Below are positions 39,371 through 52,234 of a stretch of 64,000 nt of DNA, one piece after another. Origin of the DNA: Erpobdella octoculata (lineage: Eukaryota; Annelida; Clitellata; Hirudinida; Erpobdellidae); assembly GCA_963978895.1 (NCBI GenBank), contig OZ022247.1, forward strand, positions 448,362 through 512,361. Direction: 5' to 3'. The notes beneath the pieces were generated by a model, which worked only from the letters and a program-made list of their open reading frames with translations, made no database searches and was not told where the DNA came from. The number at the start of each line of letters is the position of its first letter. The first letter of the stretch is position 1. Both the position numbers and the translations under genes were made by a program.

Positions 39371-42300
39371 CTAAAATATCGATGAAACATTTCCAGTCTG
39401 AGTCGGACTGAAAATCGATCCACTGTTAACGAACTCCAGTTTGGTCGACACCAGAGAAGTCGAGCTCGTCCGCGTGGACTTCCGCTGGCCCGGAGCGACG
39501 ACTATCGTTTCGAAGGACTTGGAACTTTTGGCAGATCGACTAGAGCTGCTCGCTCTGTTTGACAGGTTCGACGCATCGAGAAGCAGTCCGGCGGATCGCT
39601 TGCCGTCGTCCGCATCGTGCCTGGAACGTTCTCGATTCGATCGGCCGTGATGACTCCTGGTTCGTCCGACGGACCGGGCGTTGGAAGCGGACGAGCCGGC
39701 GGAATGTTTAGATGTAAAAGACGTTTCGTGTTGTTGTTGTTGGTGTTGATGAGACGATGATCTCGTCTGCGAATGTGATGTTTTTTTAGAAGAAACGCTG
39801 GAAGGCGATTCGCATTTGGCGGAGCTGTCCTGGTGTCGACCTTTTCGCACTGAGCAGCCGTCGTCGTAAGCTGCTGCGACGTTGCTGTTGTCGCTGACGC
39901 CGCCGCCGGGTGCGGAGTCGAGTAGGAGACGAAAGTCGTTGCCCATGCTGAACAGGGAAATCTCTCCGAGTACGATGTTGACGGGAGAACCTACGACCGG
40001 TTGGGACGAGGCGACGGTCCCCCCGACGACGTTGTTGTTCATTGAAAAGGAACTCTGAGTTAGAGACGACACCAAGTTGGGTAGAACGTCGAAGATGCTT
40101 CGACAGGCGGCCAGACTGCGTAGAGGTTCTATGAGTTTCAATAGCTCGTTGTCGGTCGGATCTCCGAACCAGGACTTTATAGGTATCTGGAATGAATTGT
40201 TCTGTACATCTTCATGAATACAAAAAAAGCTAACGATATTCATGTATGAAAAAAAATAAATTTTATTCCACAAAAACAAAAACGAGAAAAAAAATCCTAC
40301 AGCGTTTTCAACGTGCTGCTGATAAGACGAAGGAGAGTTATCGAGTATGGCGACCCGGTTCAGTCTCCTGCCCAGTCGGCCGAGGTCCTTCACGTAGGCC
40401 CCCCTCAGTAGCGTGCAAGACGTGCGGAAAAGGCGGAATTGAAAGCAGTGGCAGTTGTCTAAAAGGTCGACCACGGGGTCAGCGTACTACAAAGAAATAT
40501 AAAGATAATGTTTGAGTGTAAATCAATTAATTGATCTAGATTTATACACAAAACCAGCCCTCCTTCCTACGACGTAAAATAAAATTTCGTTTCAAGATTC
40601 GCTTTAATCATTTAAAATTATTTAAATTAAAAAACTACTTTACAACGTTGTGCCTAAATAATAGCACTTTCGGATTATCCACTGCCCGAGACAAGGATAC
40701 CATAAATTTATGAATTATACAAATCAAAAATGCAGCTGTTAGGTCACGACAAGCTAGGTCAAGGACAGTGAGGTTTCGGGTGCAAAAAAACCTTGCAGAA
40801 TCAGTTATTATTTAATGCAAGCGGAGAAAATTAGAAACACTATCCATACAGTAAAAGTCCTCAATAGCGGCTGCTAAGAGCAGCTAACACTTTTGCTCGG
40901 AACGAAATTTCTTCGAATCCGTATCCGACCTATTATGGTGACATGTCCCCGAAGAACGGACAGACACGAGAAACGGACACTTCTGGTCATCTCCGAGGGT
41001 GTCCGGCTCTTCAGGACTTTTACTGTATTATTATTATTATTATTGACAAATATTTAAATGCTTTTCATAATTTTCTCAAAAGCATGAAAAGCAATCCAAA
41101 ATCTCAAAATGTAAAAATTTTAAACCACCTTCGAAAGGCTGGCAGTAAAAAGAACACATTCGAAAAGAGGACAGATCTCTTTGAGAAATTCGTCTACATG
41201 GGGTCGCTTTTTTACGTAAACCTGGATATATATATATACATATATTATTCGATCAGCTCACGATATTTTTAATTAATTATTTAAAATGTTATTAAAAAGA
41301 AAAAATTAATTTAAATTTAGTAAAACATATCAACCTGATGAACTTGACTCTCAATTTCCACTGGAACAACAAAGTCAGCATCAAGGCAGTGCTATTCAAT
41401 CAATTGATAAATGCACGAATAAATTATTAAATTAAGATGAACAAAAAGTCATATGTGCATAAATTATCCCACAATTAAATTAAATTAAACAAAAAATCAA
41501 TATGCACATAAATTATCCCACAATTAAATTAAAATAAACAAAAAATCAATAGGCGCATAAATTATCCCACAATTTATTTAAAGCAAATATTCAAAGCAAG
41601 CACCTTGAAGCTGCTGTGCACCAAAGTTTCATCGAGGTCAACAACTAAGCAGACGAGCTTCTCCTTGTTCGGTGACGCCCTGGGCAGGAATGCATACCCT
41701 CCACCCTGGTTCGAAGAATATGAAAATATAGGAACATACAGTACTACAACTTTGGTTTACATCTGTTTGTTGTACGTCTTCAACGGTTCAAATCTCCAAC
41801 TAATAAGCAAGCGTGAGACTATTATGGAACTCCGCCTTGCTTTTGCGAGCCAGTCACTGGCCTGGAGAAAGGAGGAGGGAAAAGTTAAAAGGATAAAATT
41901 TTGATCCACGACAGGAAGTACTTATATGCTTCCTACATACAGCTATTTCAGTCTTAAAACACCTGGTGTAAAGAACTATAAACTATTATATAAAAAATTT
42001 TTATGCAATTAGACGTGAAGATATTCTGTGGAATTCCGTGACAGATGACACAAGATGATCTGATCAAGCTTCTTTCAATCAAAACAAAACTAGTCAATCC
42101 GTTCAATGATAATCATAAACATTATTGTACACCTAGAAAGGTAGAGGCACTATTAAAACTTATTAAGGATTGCCAGAGTTTGTTCCATATCAGCTGGGAA
42201 ATCGTTTCATTTACTGCATCTAAGTCCTGCTGCCAGATAAATAATCTTGGTCCTTGAATTAGTTGAAGCAATATACAACATTAAACAACAACTTTATACA

Positions 42301-44394
42301 ACAACAACAAATCTAACCTCAAAAAATCTTGCAGACTGTACAACTGGATCCGCCTGATGGTTGAAGATTTTTTTTTTAATGTTTAAAATTGATTATAATT
42401 ACTAGAAATTATATATATATTACTACTAGCAGCATTACCCAGCTCTATTTCTCTATTTTCTCTAGATTTTTGCCAATAAAACGTAATATAAAAAGCAAAT
42501 TTTTTTTTTTTAATTGCTTAAAACATCCTCAATGAAGACTACCACCGTGCCCGATTTTTGTTCAAATTGCTCCATAAGTTCGAACACAAATCTCAAAAAC
42601 ACGCACACGCAAACACACATACGCAAACACACACATTACTCTTTTTATAAATAGGTTGAATTGAAATGTTGAGAAAAAAAATTAATCAACTAAACAGAGC
42701 ACAAGGTATGAAACCAAACTCACCCCTCCTCTTCCATTCTTCTCCGGTCTCTTGCTACCCTCGTCTTCTCCGGCTTGTTGCCGATTGGCGGAAAACGACG
42801 CAGAAGTCAGAGCTTTACGTAGCTTCAAAGTACCGCAGCAGCAAAGCAGCTTGCCCAGCAAGCTATCTTTCTTTTTTTCTGTAGGGCATTCTACCTGTCC
42901 GTTTGTTTCATCTGTATGAAAGAAAGAAAGAAAAAGGTCACAAAAGTTTTTTGTTTCGTGAATTCGTTTGTCACTCTTCCGATGGTTTTCTATTAGTTTA
43001 GGAATGCAGCTCGTGTGCAGTATGAACGTGATTATTCGCTATGATTAAATGATTATCACTCAAAGCCAGCGTTTCATGCTGCAAATGAATAAAAGTTTTT
43101 TTCTTCTTTCTAAATCAAATAAACAAACTTATATGAGAAAATCTTGAAAAAACCTGGTAAAAGTGCACAATTTCAGTGACCCAGGCCCTAACCCTAACCT
43201 GCAGAATTCTAGCCCCCCCATAATACAGATGAAACTCTACCAGTAATTCAATGAGGTAGCTCCCATCTCATAACTTCTGTAGCAGCTAAATATCTACATA
43301 CATAATTTCTTATATCTGTATGTATGTTTGTATGTATGTCAGCAGCTGATAAAATTATTACGCAATTGTACATTGTCAGATCAAAAAAGGTGGTGCTTCA
43401 ATCGCAAAATAATATATAATGAGATTTAAAAAAATCTGTCATATTTGACAGGCTATCTCTTGTATGATATATAATTGCCTTAATTGAAAATAGACTTAGC
43501 ACATTGCAAGCAGCAGAAGTATAAGCTGCTTACATGATCAGTAAATAGTAAATTTTTTAACTCATTTCCTTTTATATTTAAAAAACCTTATTTCTCCCTT
43601 ACAATGTGAATGTATGCTACATTACAATATTTAACAGTTATCAATCTATAAGAATATAATATTAAATGTGATAGCAAAACAATGATTCTACATAATTATA
43701 TGTGAAATTTAAAGACTACAATTGTTCAAAATGCTTTTCCAGGAAAGCAGATGGGACACTCTACTATAATGATTTATTTTGATGAAAAAAATAAGTTTTC
43801 AGTGAGGCCATTAATAATCTAAAATGATAATTAAATAGTCAGACGACTTCTTAATGCACTCTAGCCAACCTCAGCTACCTATTTTGGAATAAAATTAAAT
43901 TTAACCAAAAAACAAAATAGTGGGTCAGTGAAAGTGAAACGTCTTATAATGTATCTTTCTGCAGTTGTGTTTTCCTTTTTTACACCCAAACCACTAAACA
44001 TATTGAAAGCAGCTGATTAATCATATTTTTTGTAAATACAATACTACAATTGCTCAAAATATATTCTGATGAAAGCAAATGTGGCACTTCACAATTAAAG
44101 ATTTATTTTGCTTCTAAAAGACAAAAATATACATGAAAAGTGTGAATTTTAATTTTTCAAGGAGGCCAGAAATAATCCAAAAAAGTCAGACAATCTCTCA
44201 AACTGTTTATGCTTTATGTTTATGCCTTTATGCGTTGTCCGTCAATAAAAACTACACATTTTTGAGAAAAAACTGATTTGGCTAAATTAAAATACAAATT
44301 TAATCAAAAAACAACTTATACAGTTGCCTTCTGCTGGTATGGCGTGAGCTATGATAGATTCGGGATCAACTGCGTAGTTTTTTTCTGCACTCAT
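39371..44394 (-). CDS. Small CTD phosphatase (SCP/CTDSP family) with long C-terminal extension
   Basis: HAD-type phosphatases of this family dephosphorylate Ser5 of the RNA polymerase II CTD and other nuclear targets. Seven exons join in phase: 44394-44322, 42911-42724, 41705-41604, 41391-41335, 41221-41129, 40486-40301, 40186-39371 (504 residues). The N-terminus has [10 protein letters not shown], like the Cys-rich segment of CTDSP1/CTDSPL. The catalytic motif [10 protein letters not shown] starts at residue 110, followed by [44 protein letters not shown] and [13 protein letters not shown], up to about residue 272. Human family members end near here at 261-283 residues. This one continues about 230 residues with Ser, His, Arg and Gln-rich sequence, so either it is an extended isoform or the last exon is longer than usual. 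Family membership is secure; which human paralogue it matches is not. Confidence 0.92.
40849..41025. mobile_element. 177-bp pogo-like MITE in the CTD phosphatase gene
   Basis: Perfect 14-bp terminal inverted repeats (CAGTAAAAGTCCTC-type; 13 bp shared, extending imperfectly to about 22 bp) are flanked by TA on both sides (40847-40848 and 41026-41027). A TA target duplication and CAGT start are typical of Tc1/mariner, pogo-like elements. There is no coding sequence, so it is non-autonomous. It lies in the intron between exons 41221-41129 and 40486-40301. Confidence 0.85.
42428..42655. mobile_element. Possible short element beginning ACTAGCAGCATTACCCAGC
   Basis: It starts ACTAGCAGCATTACCC, like the start of the 25065 element (ACTAGCAGTGCCCG), and ends after CACACACATTACTCTTTTTATAAATAGG. 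It lies in the CTD phosphatase intron between exons 42911-42724 and 41705-41604. Only the end resemblance supports it. Confidence 0.3.
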
Positions 44395-44845
44395 AACAAT
44401 TTTTTAAGATTTTCATTTTTGTAATAGAATGGAACTTTAAGGCTTTAAAATCGTCTATTCAAAGCGGATCATGTCGTGAGCAGAAATTAAAAGTTAGAGG
44501 CAAATTGTTTGTTTATTTACTTTTGAAACGTTTTTGTTTGGTGGCCTAAATTTTTGATTAAAAAGTTAATAAAACTATATAAAGATTGAAAATTGTTTTC
44601 GCCTAATTTTATAATTGTATTTTGTATATATAATTGAATAAATTAAAAATATTACTAAATAATTTCATATGTATTAGTTTTTTAATAATAAATTATTATT
44701 ATAATAAAACATTGAAAATAATGTTAGAGCGATATTGAAGTTGTATATTTTTGGGTCTGTTGTCACGTTTAACTCTAGCCGTTTTGCCGATCTGTAGTTC
44801 GGCAGGAACGGATTTTTTTGCAATTTTCACTTATTACTTGTAATA
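44395..44845. promoter_or_regulatory. 451-bp divergent promoter region, CTD phosphatase / NOG1
   Basis: The two start codons point away from each other 451 bp apart, so both promoters and 5' UTRs must fit here. It is AT-rich with no TATA box I can assign. A slightly GC-richer patch (44760-44815, TCTAGCCGTTTTGCCGATC) lies just upstream of NOG1. Confidence 0.6.
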
Positions 44846-47800
44846 ATGTCGCACTATAATTTTAAACGTATTGGGCCTATTCCAACTGAAAAGGTGAGAA
44901 AAATATCTGCCGATGGCTTACCCCAAAATCTAATTTTGTTAATGAGTGATATAAGTATCATAAAAATTGCCGTGTCAATCTACATGCTGATTAGACACTT
45001 TTTTCTAATTAAAATTAGAATTATTATTGAATGAAAATGTGAAAGATTAGAAATTTTTTTCTAATTAAAATTAGAATTATTATTGAATGAAAATGTGAAA
45101 GATTTTTTCATTTATTAAATAAGTTTAAAAAAAATTTTAATCAGGACTTTGTAGACATCGTCCTGTCGAAGACCCAAAGAAAAACACCGACAGTTGTTCA
45201 CAAGCAGTATCAAATTTCAAGGATAAGGAATTTTTATACTAGAAAGATCAAATTCGCTCAACAGACCTTCCATGATAAGCTTCACCAAATTCTTTCGGAG
45301 TTTCCAAAACTCGATGTAAGTCATTTAATCCTGTGAATATAATTTTTAAAAAAATAGTAAAAATTCAAAAGTTGGTTTTTCCAATAATTTTAACCGTTTT
45401 TCTATTCTATCCATTTTCTCATTTCACAACTTCATTATTGTAAATTGTAAATTCCTATATTTTCCTTCCAGGATATTCATCCCTTTTACAGCGACTTGAT
45501 GAACATCCTCTACGACAAAGACCACTACAAACTGGCACTCGGACAGCTCAACATGACCATGCAGAGCATTGATAGGTACTAAGTCTTGAGGCATTGTTAA
45601 TTATAACTTTGTTTAATGTTTATAACTTGAAATAAATAGTTCTATTTATTAGATTATTTTTTATTTATATATTCATTTTTAAACTAAAATTGCATAAACT
45701 ACATGTAACATTATCACATTTCAATTTCGCAGAATTTCAAAGCAATACGTAAAGACGCTGAAATTTTCGGACTCCCTGTTTCAATGCAAGAGGTTGAAAA
45801 TCGCTGCTCTTGGAAGGTTTGTTAAACTCATAATGGGACAGAAAAAGAGCCTTATATATCTGGAGGAGGTTTGTATATTCTCTATGTGTTTATTTAAAAG
45901 AATTTATTTTTTTAGATAATTATATTATTTTTTAAAACTTTTATATCTTATTTTATTTATTAAGAACAATTATTTGAATCTCCAACAAATTGTCATAAAT
46001 TTATGTGTATATAATGTTGATGCATTTTTTGCATATTTACTTTAAATATATATTTTTTTTAATTTAAAAAGACTTGCTGATATTGATTTTAACAAAATTA
46101 ACATAAATTAATATCCCAGGTAAGACAGCACTTGGCACGTCTGCCATCCATCGATCCGAATACGAGGACGTTGTTGCTGTGCGGTTTTCCCAACGTCGGA
46201 AAATCCAGTTTCATCAATACGGTGGGTATATATATATATATACCTGAGATGATGATGATGATAGTTTGTGCATTGGTTCTGATAGTAGGTAGGAAAATCC
46301 GATACGTTGGGTGTAAACCTGTGAGATGATGATGATAGTAGGCTGGAAAATCAAATATGGTGGGTATACATGTGCGAGATAATGATGATGGTATCGTGTA
46401 CATTGGTTTTTGATATTGATAGTGGTTAAGAAAATTCAGTTCCATCAATACGGTGTGTGTATACGGTAGATGATGATGGTGGTGATTTGAACATTTGTTT
46501 TAATTAATATAGTAGGTTTAACAATAGCTGCCTTGGTAGTGGTTATTTCATGCTCAGTTATGATTATATGTGTATATGCAATATGGTTCATGATTAGTGG
46601 TTAATCATCAGACATTATGAAAAATATATTAAAAACTTTTTATTTATTTTAATTATAATTATATTATTCATCAGTTAGTTGCCTAGTCATAATTATGTTT
46701 TTTTTATTGATAGTTTTTCTTTGACTTAAGAATTGGCTAGAGCATACATACATACATACATACATACATACATACATACATACATACATACATACATGCA
46801 TGCACACATACCTAAGTAATTATCAGGATAGATTTTAATTTAGATACATTTTCTTTAAAAAATAGTTGGAACTATTTTCAGATCACTCGTGCCGATGTAG
46901 ACGTCCAGCCGTACGCTTTCACGACAAAGTCGCTCTTTGTGGGTCACACGGATTATTCCACTCTCAGATACCAGGTCATCGACACTCCCGGCTTGCTGGA
47001 TCGGCCGATAGAGGAGAGAAACACCATCGAAATGCAAGCCATAACTGCTCTGACGCATCTCAGGGCCTACGTCATATACATCATTGACCCCTCGGAACAG
47101 TGCGGCTACAGCATCAAGACTCAGGTTGGTCCGAGCTTGTAGGTTCAGCAGGCTGATTTTTAAAACAAACGTGTCGTGGACGGGATGCATTTTAACGATT
47201 ATTTAAGCTAATTTGATTGATAGTGTATATGATGCTGACGCATTTTTTATTATTTATACTTTGCATTTGTGTTTTTTTTTAGTTTTAGTATTCCATTCCA
47301 TGCTATTTTAATATGAAAAGAATTTTTTAGAGTGGCCCCAGCTTTAGTATTTAATAGTTAATGTATTTAATAATATATACATTTATTTAATTTTGATGAA
47401 TAGATTGAGTTGTTTGAAAGCTTGAGAGGAGTTTTCAAGAGCAAAATGAAACTTCTTGTTCTGAACAAGACCGATGTGAAAAAGAGAGAAGAACTTTCCG
47501 ACGAAAATAAGGTGAGCCTGCTTGCTTGTTTGTTTGTCTGTCTGCATCCATTCAAGATTTGGGATCATAAGATATTTGATTAATTATTTTACAACGATAA
47601 CTAATTTTTCAGAATATTTCAATAATAATTTTAAATATTTCAATAATAGATTTTTGAATATTTTAATAAAATTTTTGGAATTTTTCAAAAATAATTAATG
47701 GAATAATTTAATAGCAACTTTTTCTGGAATATCTAATTAATATTAATAACGTCTCATTAATATTAATATCGTCTCTTCGATTAGCAAATCCTCGATGACT

Positions 47801-50543
47801 TGGAAAAGAAAGAGGTGAAGATCATGGAGATGAGCACGATGACAGAAGAGGGAGTGACCGATGTTAAGAACTTGGTAGGTGACTTGTTTTATTATTATTA
47901 TTGTTGTTTTTATTTTTATCATGATTATTACTTTTGTTATGGATATTATTATTATTTATGTCGTTAAGTTTTTGTATCGATATGTTCTCTTATGTATTAA
48001 TTAATTAATCTGTTGGGAATTTTTTGTTTTTAAACTTACCGAGTCAAATAATTATCCACCTGGATAAATCTACCTGGATTAACTAAAGACTAGCATTGAT
48101 CTGAAACTGCTGTGCTTTGTGAAACTTTCAAGATCAGATTGTCAATTGCTTTCAAAAACTTTTGTTTCATCGTCTATGCTTAATTAGCGAAGATGTAATT
48201 AACATATGTTACATAATTAATGAGGATTTAGTAGTGTGATTAACATATGTTACATAATTAATGAGGATGTAGTAGTGTGATTAACATATGTTACATAATT
48301 AATGAGGATGTAGTAGTGTGATAGACACATGCTGAATGATCAACTGGTTGATTACTAATATACATTATGTATTTCATGACTAATCAATGAAGTAACTGTA
48401 AACAATCAGCATGTTGTTTTGTCACTTTAACAAAGTTACATTTACCAAACACATTTTACCAAACACACAGGCATGTCTGACACTTTTGACCGAAAGAACT
48501 CAAACCAAGAGGATCATCGGCAAGGCCGAAAGCATCCTCAACCGTCTTCACGTCGCCATGCCAGCTGCAAGGGACAACAAAGATCGGGCACCGTTCATTC
48601 CAGAGAGCGTGCTGCTTAAAAGGGCAGCTGCGGCGGCTGCCGGTGAAGCTGGCGCGGCTGCCGCAAATGCTGTGGACAAGCGAGGTCGTCCACTGGTGAA
48701 GAAGGTTCCGACAAAGAAAACCGTGAGTTTTTGAGTTTTGTCGTTGCTTACTGCAAGTGGTTTTGTCTTGTTTTTTTAAGTTTAACATATTTTTATTTTA
48801 ATATAATAAAGTATTAATAATAATAAAGTATTAATAATAATAAAGTATTAATAATAATAAAGTATTAATAATAATAAAGTATTAATAATAATAAAATATT
48901 AATAATAATGATTATTATTTTAAGGAGAGAGATATTGAGATGGAGGAGGGAGGAGACTACTTTCTTGACCTTAAGAGTTAGTTTTGTAGATAATTTATTT
49001 TTCGTTTGTATTAATAATTATTATTCATCATTTTAATGTTTTTTGTCATTGAATTTCACACTCGTTTCTTTTATTATCACTATCAACTAGTGATAACTTG
49101 TCAAATTTGAGAGATCTATCATAAAATTAGATGCATACAAAAAATACATTTGTATAGCAATTGCAGCACCATATGGCAGCGTTACTCTAACACAATTCTA
49201 ACATACATTCACATACGTGCAGATATCACGTTTGACATTATATATATATATATATCGGTGAACTTTTTTGTATCTCTTAGAGAATTATTTGCTGGAAAAT
49301 GAGGATGAGAAATACGACACCATCCCGGAGATTTGGCTCGGTCACAACATCGCAGATTTCATCGACCCGGAAATCGAGCAGGTAATTATTGTACATCTCT
49401 CTCGTTTGTGTTTTTTATTTGATTTTCATTTAAATTACAGTAAATCAACCTTGAATTTAATATTTATTAATTTGTCAATGATTGTTGTTGTTATTAACTA
49501 TAATTATTTGCTAATAGTTGTTTCATTATTCTAAAAATAGAAACTCATTGACCTTGAGAAAGAAGAAGGTTTGAGAGAGAGTGCCGGATTCTACGAAGAG
49601 GTAGAAGACGACGAAGAGGATCGCGACATCAGATTCGTTGCCGAAAAGTAAGAAATTGTTGTCTCGTAAACAGTAGTACTTAGTTGTATTAGTTTTATAA
49701 GTAGTTGATGTTAGTTTTAGTGGCTATTCAACAAGTGCAAGCTGTCTAATATTTGTTAACAGAATAACTATTAGTTAACAAAGTTGCAGTTGCTTATAGG
49801 AGGCTAACAGTAGTTCAGGGGAGGGGTTGATTTTTTGTTCGTTAAGTAATATAAATGATCACTTTCAGGATAAGAGAAAAACAGAAACTGATGATGGTGG
49901 AGTCCGGAGAGAAGAGAAGAGTTGAGGGACCGCGCATGCCGAGGACTGCCAAGAGGATGGATGTTAACAAGATGAAGGACAAACTGTCCGAAGGAGGAGT
50001 TTTCATCGATGTCGATGATGACAAGGTTTGTTGTTCGGTCGTGATCTCTTGGAGACCACAAGCTGAAATTTTGAATCTTGCCAACCGATGGCCAGCGTTT
50101 TTTAATCCGGGTGTGTAATTTCGCTTTCTTTTCCGAACAGACGCACCTTGGAAAAGCAAGATCGAGGAGCATAGCCACTCGTGACTCGCGGAAGAGAAAG
50201 AGGGAAGCGTCAGAAAGCAGGGGAAGGAGTCAGTCCAGGAACAGATCGGTTTCTAGAGTTCCTCCAAGAAATAAATCTGGCGTCAGAGACGAAAAGGTAA
50301 GAAGAATTGATCCTGAGCTGGATCGTGGTTTAGCACAGCTACTTTCTTCTCTTTTATTTTTATTTTTACGATTTTTTTTATTTTTTAAAGATGGAGACCA
50401 AGGTACGCAAGCTGGCCAAGATGGCTCAAAGAAAGATGAACCTGGAATCGAGAAAGGGAGAAGCCGACAGGAGAATCCTCACGAGCAGACCGAAGCACTT
50501 GTTCTCCGGAAAGAGGAAGATGGGAAAGAACGATCGTCGTTAA
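44846..50543 (+). CDS. GTPBP4: Nucleolar GTP-binding protein 1 (60S ribosome assembly GTPase)
   Basis: NOG1 binds pre-60S particles in the nucleolus and is needed for their maturation. Fifteen exons join in phase: 44846-44893, 45145-45315, 45472-45575, 45733-45868, 46120-46221, 46882-47124, 47404-47511, 47785-47874, 48471-48722, 48925-48976, 49281-49381, 49541-49647, 49869-50025, 50141-50296, 50391-50543 (659 residues; human 634). The N-terminal NOG1 domain starts MSHYNFKRI, with [13 protein letters not shown] and [17 protein letters not shown]. GTPase motifs are G1 GFPNVGKSS at about 175, G3 DTPG at about 221 and G4 NKTD at about 289. [16 protein letters not shown] and [11 protein letters not shown] are family signatures. 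The C-terminus is basic ([14 protein letters not shown]). An Ala-rich insert ([18 protein letters not shown], about 385-405) replaces a charged segment of the human protein. AATAAA lies at 50618-50623. Confidence 0.97.
44993..45107 (+). repeat. ~56-bp tandem duplication in NOG1 intron 1
   Basis: The segment TTTTTTCTAATTAAAATTAG...GAATGAAAATGTGAAAGA occurs twice in direct succession, almost unchanged. Confidence 0.9.
46745..46802. repeat. (CATA)n microsatellite in NOG1 intron 5
   Basis: About 13 CATA units followed by CATGCATG, some 80 bp before the exon 6 acceptor. Confidence 0.95.
48180..48335 (+). repeat. ~47-bp minisatellite in NOG1 intron 8
   Basis: Three copies containing TTAACATATGTTACATAATT followed by AATGAGGATGTAGTAGTGTG. 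Each copy includes the palindrome AACATATGTT. Confidence 0.92.
48804..48908 (+). repeat. AATAATAATAAAGTATT repeat in NOG1 intron 9
   Basis: Six copies of a 17-bp unit TAATAATAATAAAGTAT, ending just before exon 10 (48925). Confidence 0.92.
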
Positions 50544-52234
50544 AATATTTCCCCGAAGTTCTTTCTCTGGGTTTTTTGTTGACTTTCGGTTTCAGATTCA
50601 GTTTTAATGGTCTTGAGAATAAAATTTCCGTTTTGTCCTGTTTATACGTTCGTTTATTTATTATTCGTTGCAAAGTTGGGGGCAGCGAAGTGTTTCATTA
50701 CGAAGTCAGTTTGTGGTTTCTTTTTTAAGCATACTGGAAAGATTATGAGGCACTTGGAGGGAGAGGGAATGCACACCAGCTCCAGTATAGTCACCTTTGC
50801 ACAGCTGGAAAAATGTTGCCATGTGATTTTTATATTAGTTATTTTGCGTCTAGGTGCACGAGACAGTGAATAATGGGAAGAATCGAATGTATAGCTCTTC
50901 TAACTCAATTATTTGCAAAAGTTCACAGTTGTGTTTTCTAATTGCAAATGATACCTTTTAGTCTATGTTAGTCTTGATTACTCGATCCTACCTACTGGTC
51001 CGCTACTGCCTGGAATACAGTATAAACCACCATACTTTTTCCTGATTTTTTCTTTATTCCAATAGCGTAGAGGTTAGTTTAAGGTTGCAGACAGAAACTG
51101 GAATCGTCTTCAGCCATGATGTTCCAATAAGTCTACTCGATAGTTCAAAACGAAACTGAAACCGCGTGGATTTATGCCAACGTAACCGATTTTCGGTTCA
51201 AGTAATTTTTAATTGCAAGCTGTTTGAGCTTAGTTTCACTTTGCATATCAAAAAAGAAAGCAAGGAAAAACCGAATGTGATCCAAGCAGCTGAAAATAAG
51301 GTTGAGATTAGCATACATTAGTTTTATACTGGGTATATAAATCCACATCCTGTCTTTGACAACAGCGCATAAACGATCAGCTGCCAGACAGAAAATACTG
51401 ACGCTAGATATTTTGTTTGGAAAAGTTTGAGTTATAAGTCTTAGAAGGTTAGAAGCATATATTAGGTTAGATGAAGTTTTGACAGTATTTTGAAATGTTG
51501 AAGTTAGAATGGCCGGTCGAGTGAAATGAAATATATTTTATTTTAAACAAATTGTTGATAAAAAAAATAGAGTAAAATTTAAGAATCAAATTATTTGTTA
51601 AAATTTGATAATTTTGTAATAGTGTTTACTTTTAACCGTTTGAAAATTCCACTGGTTTTGCCTACTAAACAAACATGCATGTTCATCATCAGTTGGGATG
51701 ATTAGGCAATAAAACGTGATGCAAGATAGTTTGCTTAAAAATTTTAGAGTCAATTATGTGTGTTATTGTTATATTAAATTTTATTTAAGAAAGTTATTTT
51801 AGTTGTAGCGATTTTTATCTTGATTTATAATAGTTGATCTCTTCTTCAGTTGATCAGTTGATGATAGCAGACGACTTTTATTTTTTATGGCACCATTATC
51901 TGAAAGTAATAGCAACAGAGAAAAAATTGGAATAAAAGGAATAATTATGAAACGTCAGTCGGTTTTATTATGCGCTTTTGTCTATTCTATTCAAGTTTAA
52001 ATTTAAAGTTTAAAATAGTTTAAATGTTCATTTGTTTTTTATCTCGACCATTTGAGAGCATATTAAATTTTATTCAATGTGTTTTATTAAATTTTATTTT
52101 AAAGCTAATTAAAATAGTAATTTTAAAAAGTTTGAACTGATAGATTTTATTAGAATTTTAGCAATTTTGTTATTGAAGTTTTTAAACATACTGGTTATTA
52201 TTTATATTTTCTACAAGACAAAAGAGAGTGCAAA
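50544..52234. other. NOG1 3' UTR and intergenic region
   Basis: NOG1 poly(A) signal at 50618. The rest is AT-rich with no repeat array or supported gene; the promoter of the 52235 gene should lie near its right end. Confidence 0.5.

Noticed and set aside
38875..39385. Two plus-strand ORFs after UGP2
   Set aside because: Short, charged, no family, no splice or start context; more likely sequence antisense to the CTD phosphatase 3' UTR.
43184..43199. CCCTAACCCTAACC, telomere-like
   Set aside because: Only two full units; too short to mean an interstitial telomere.
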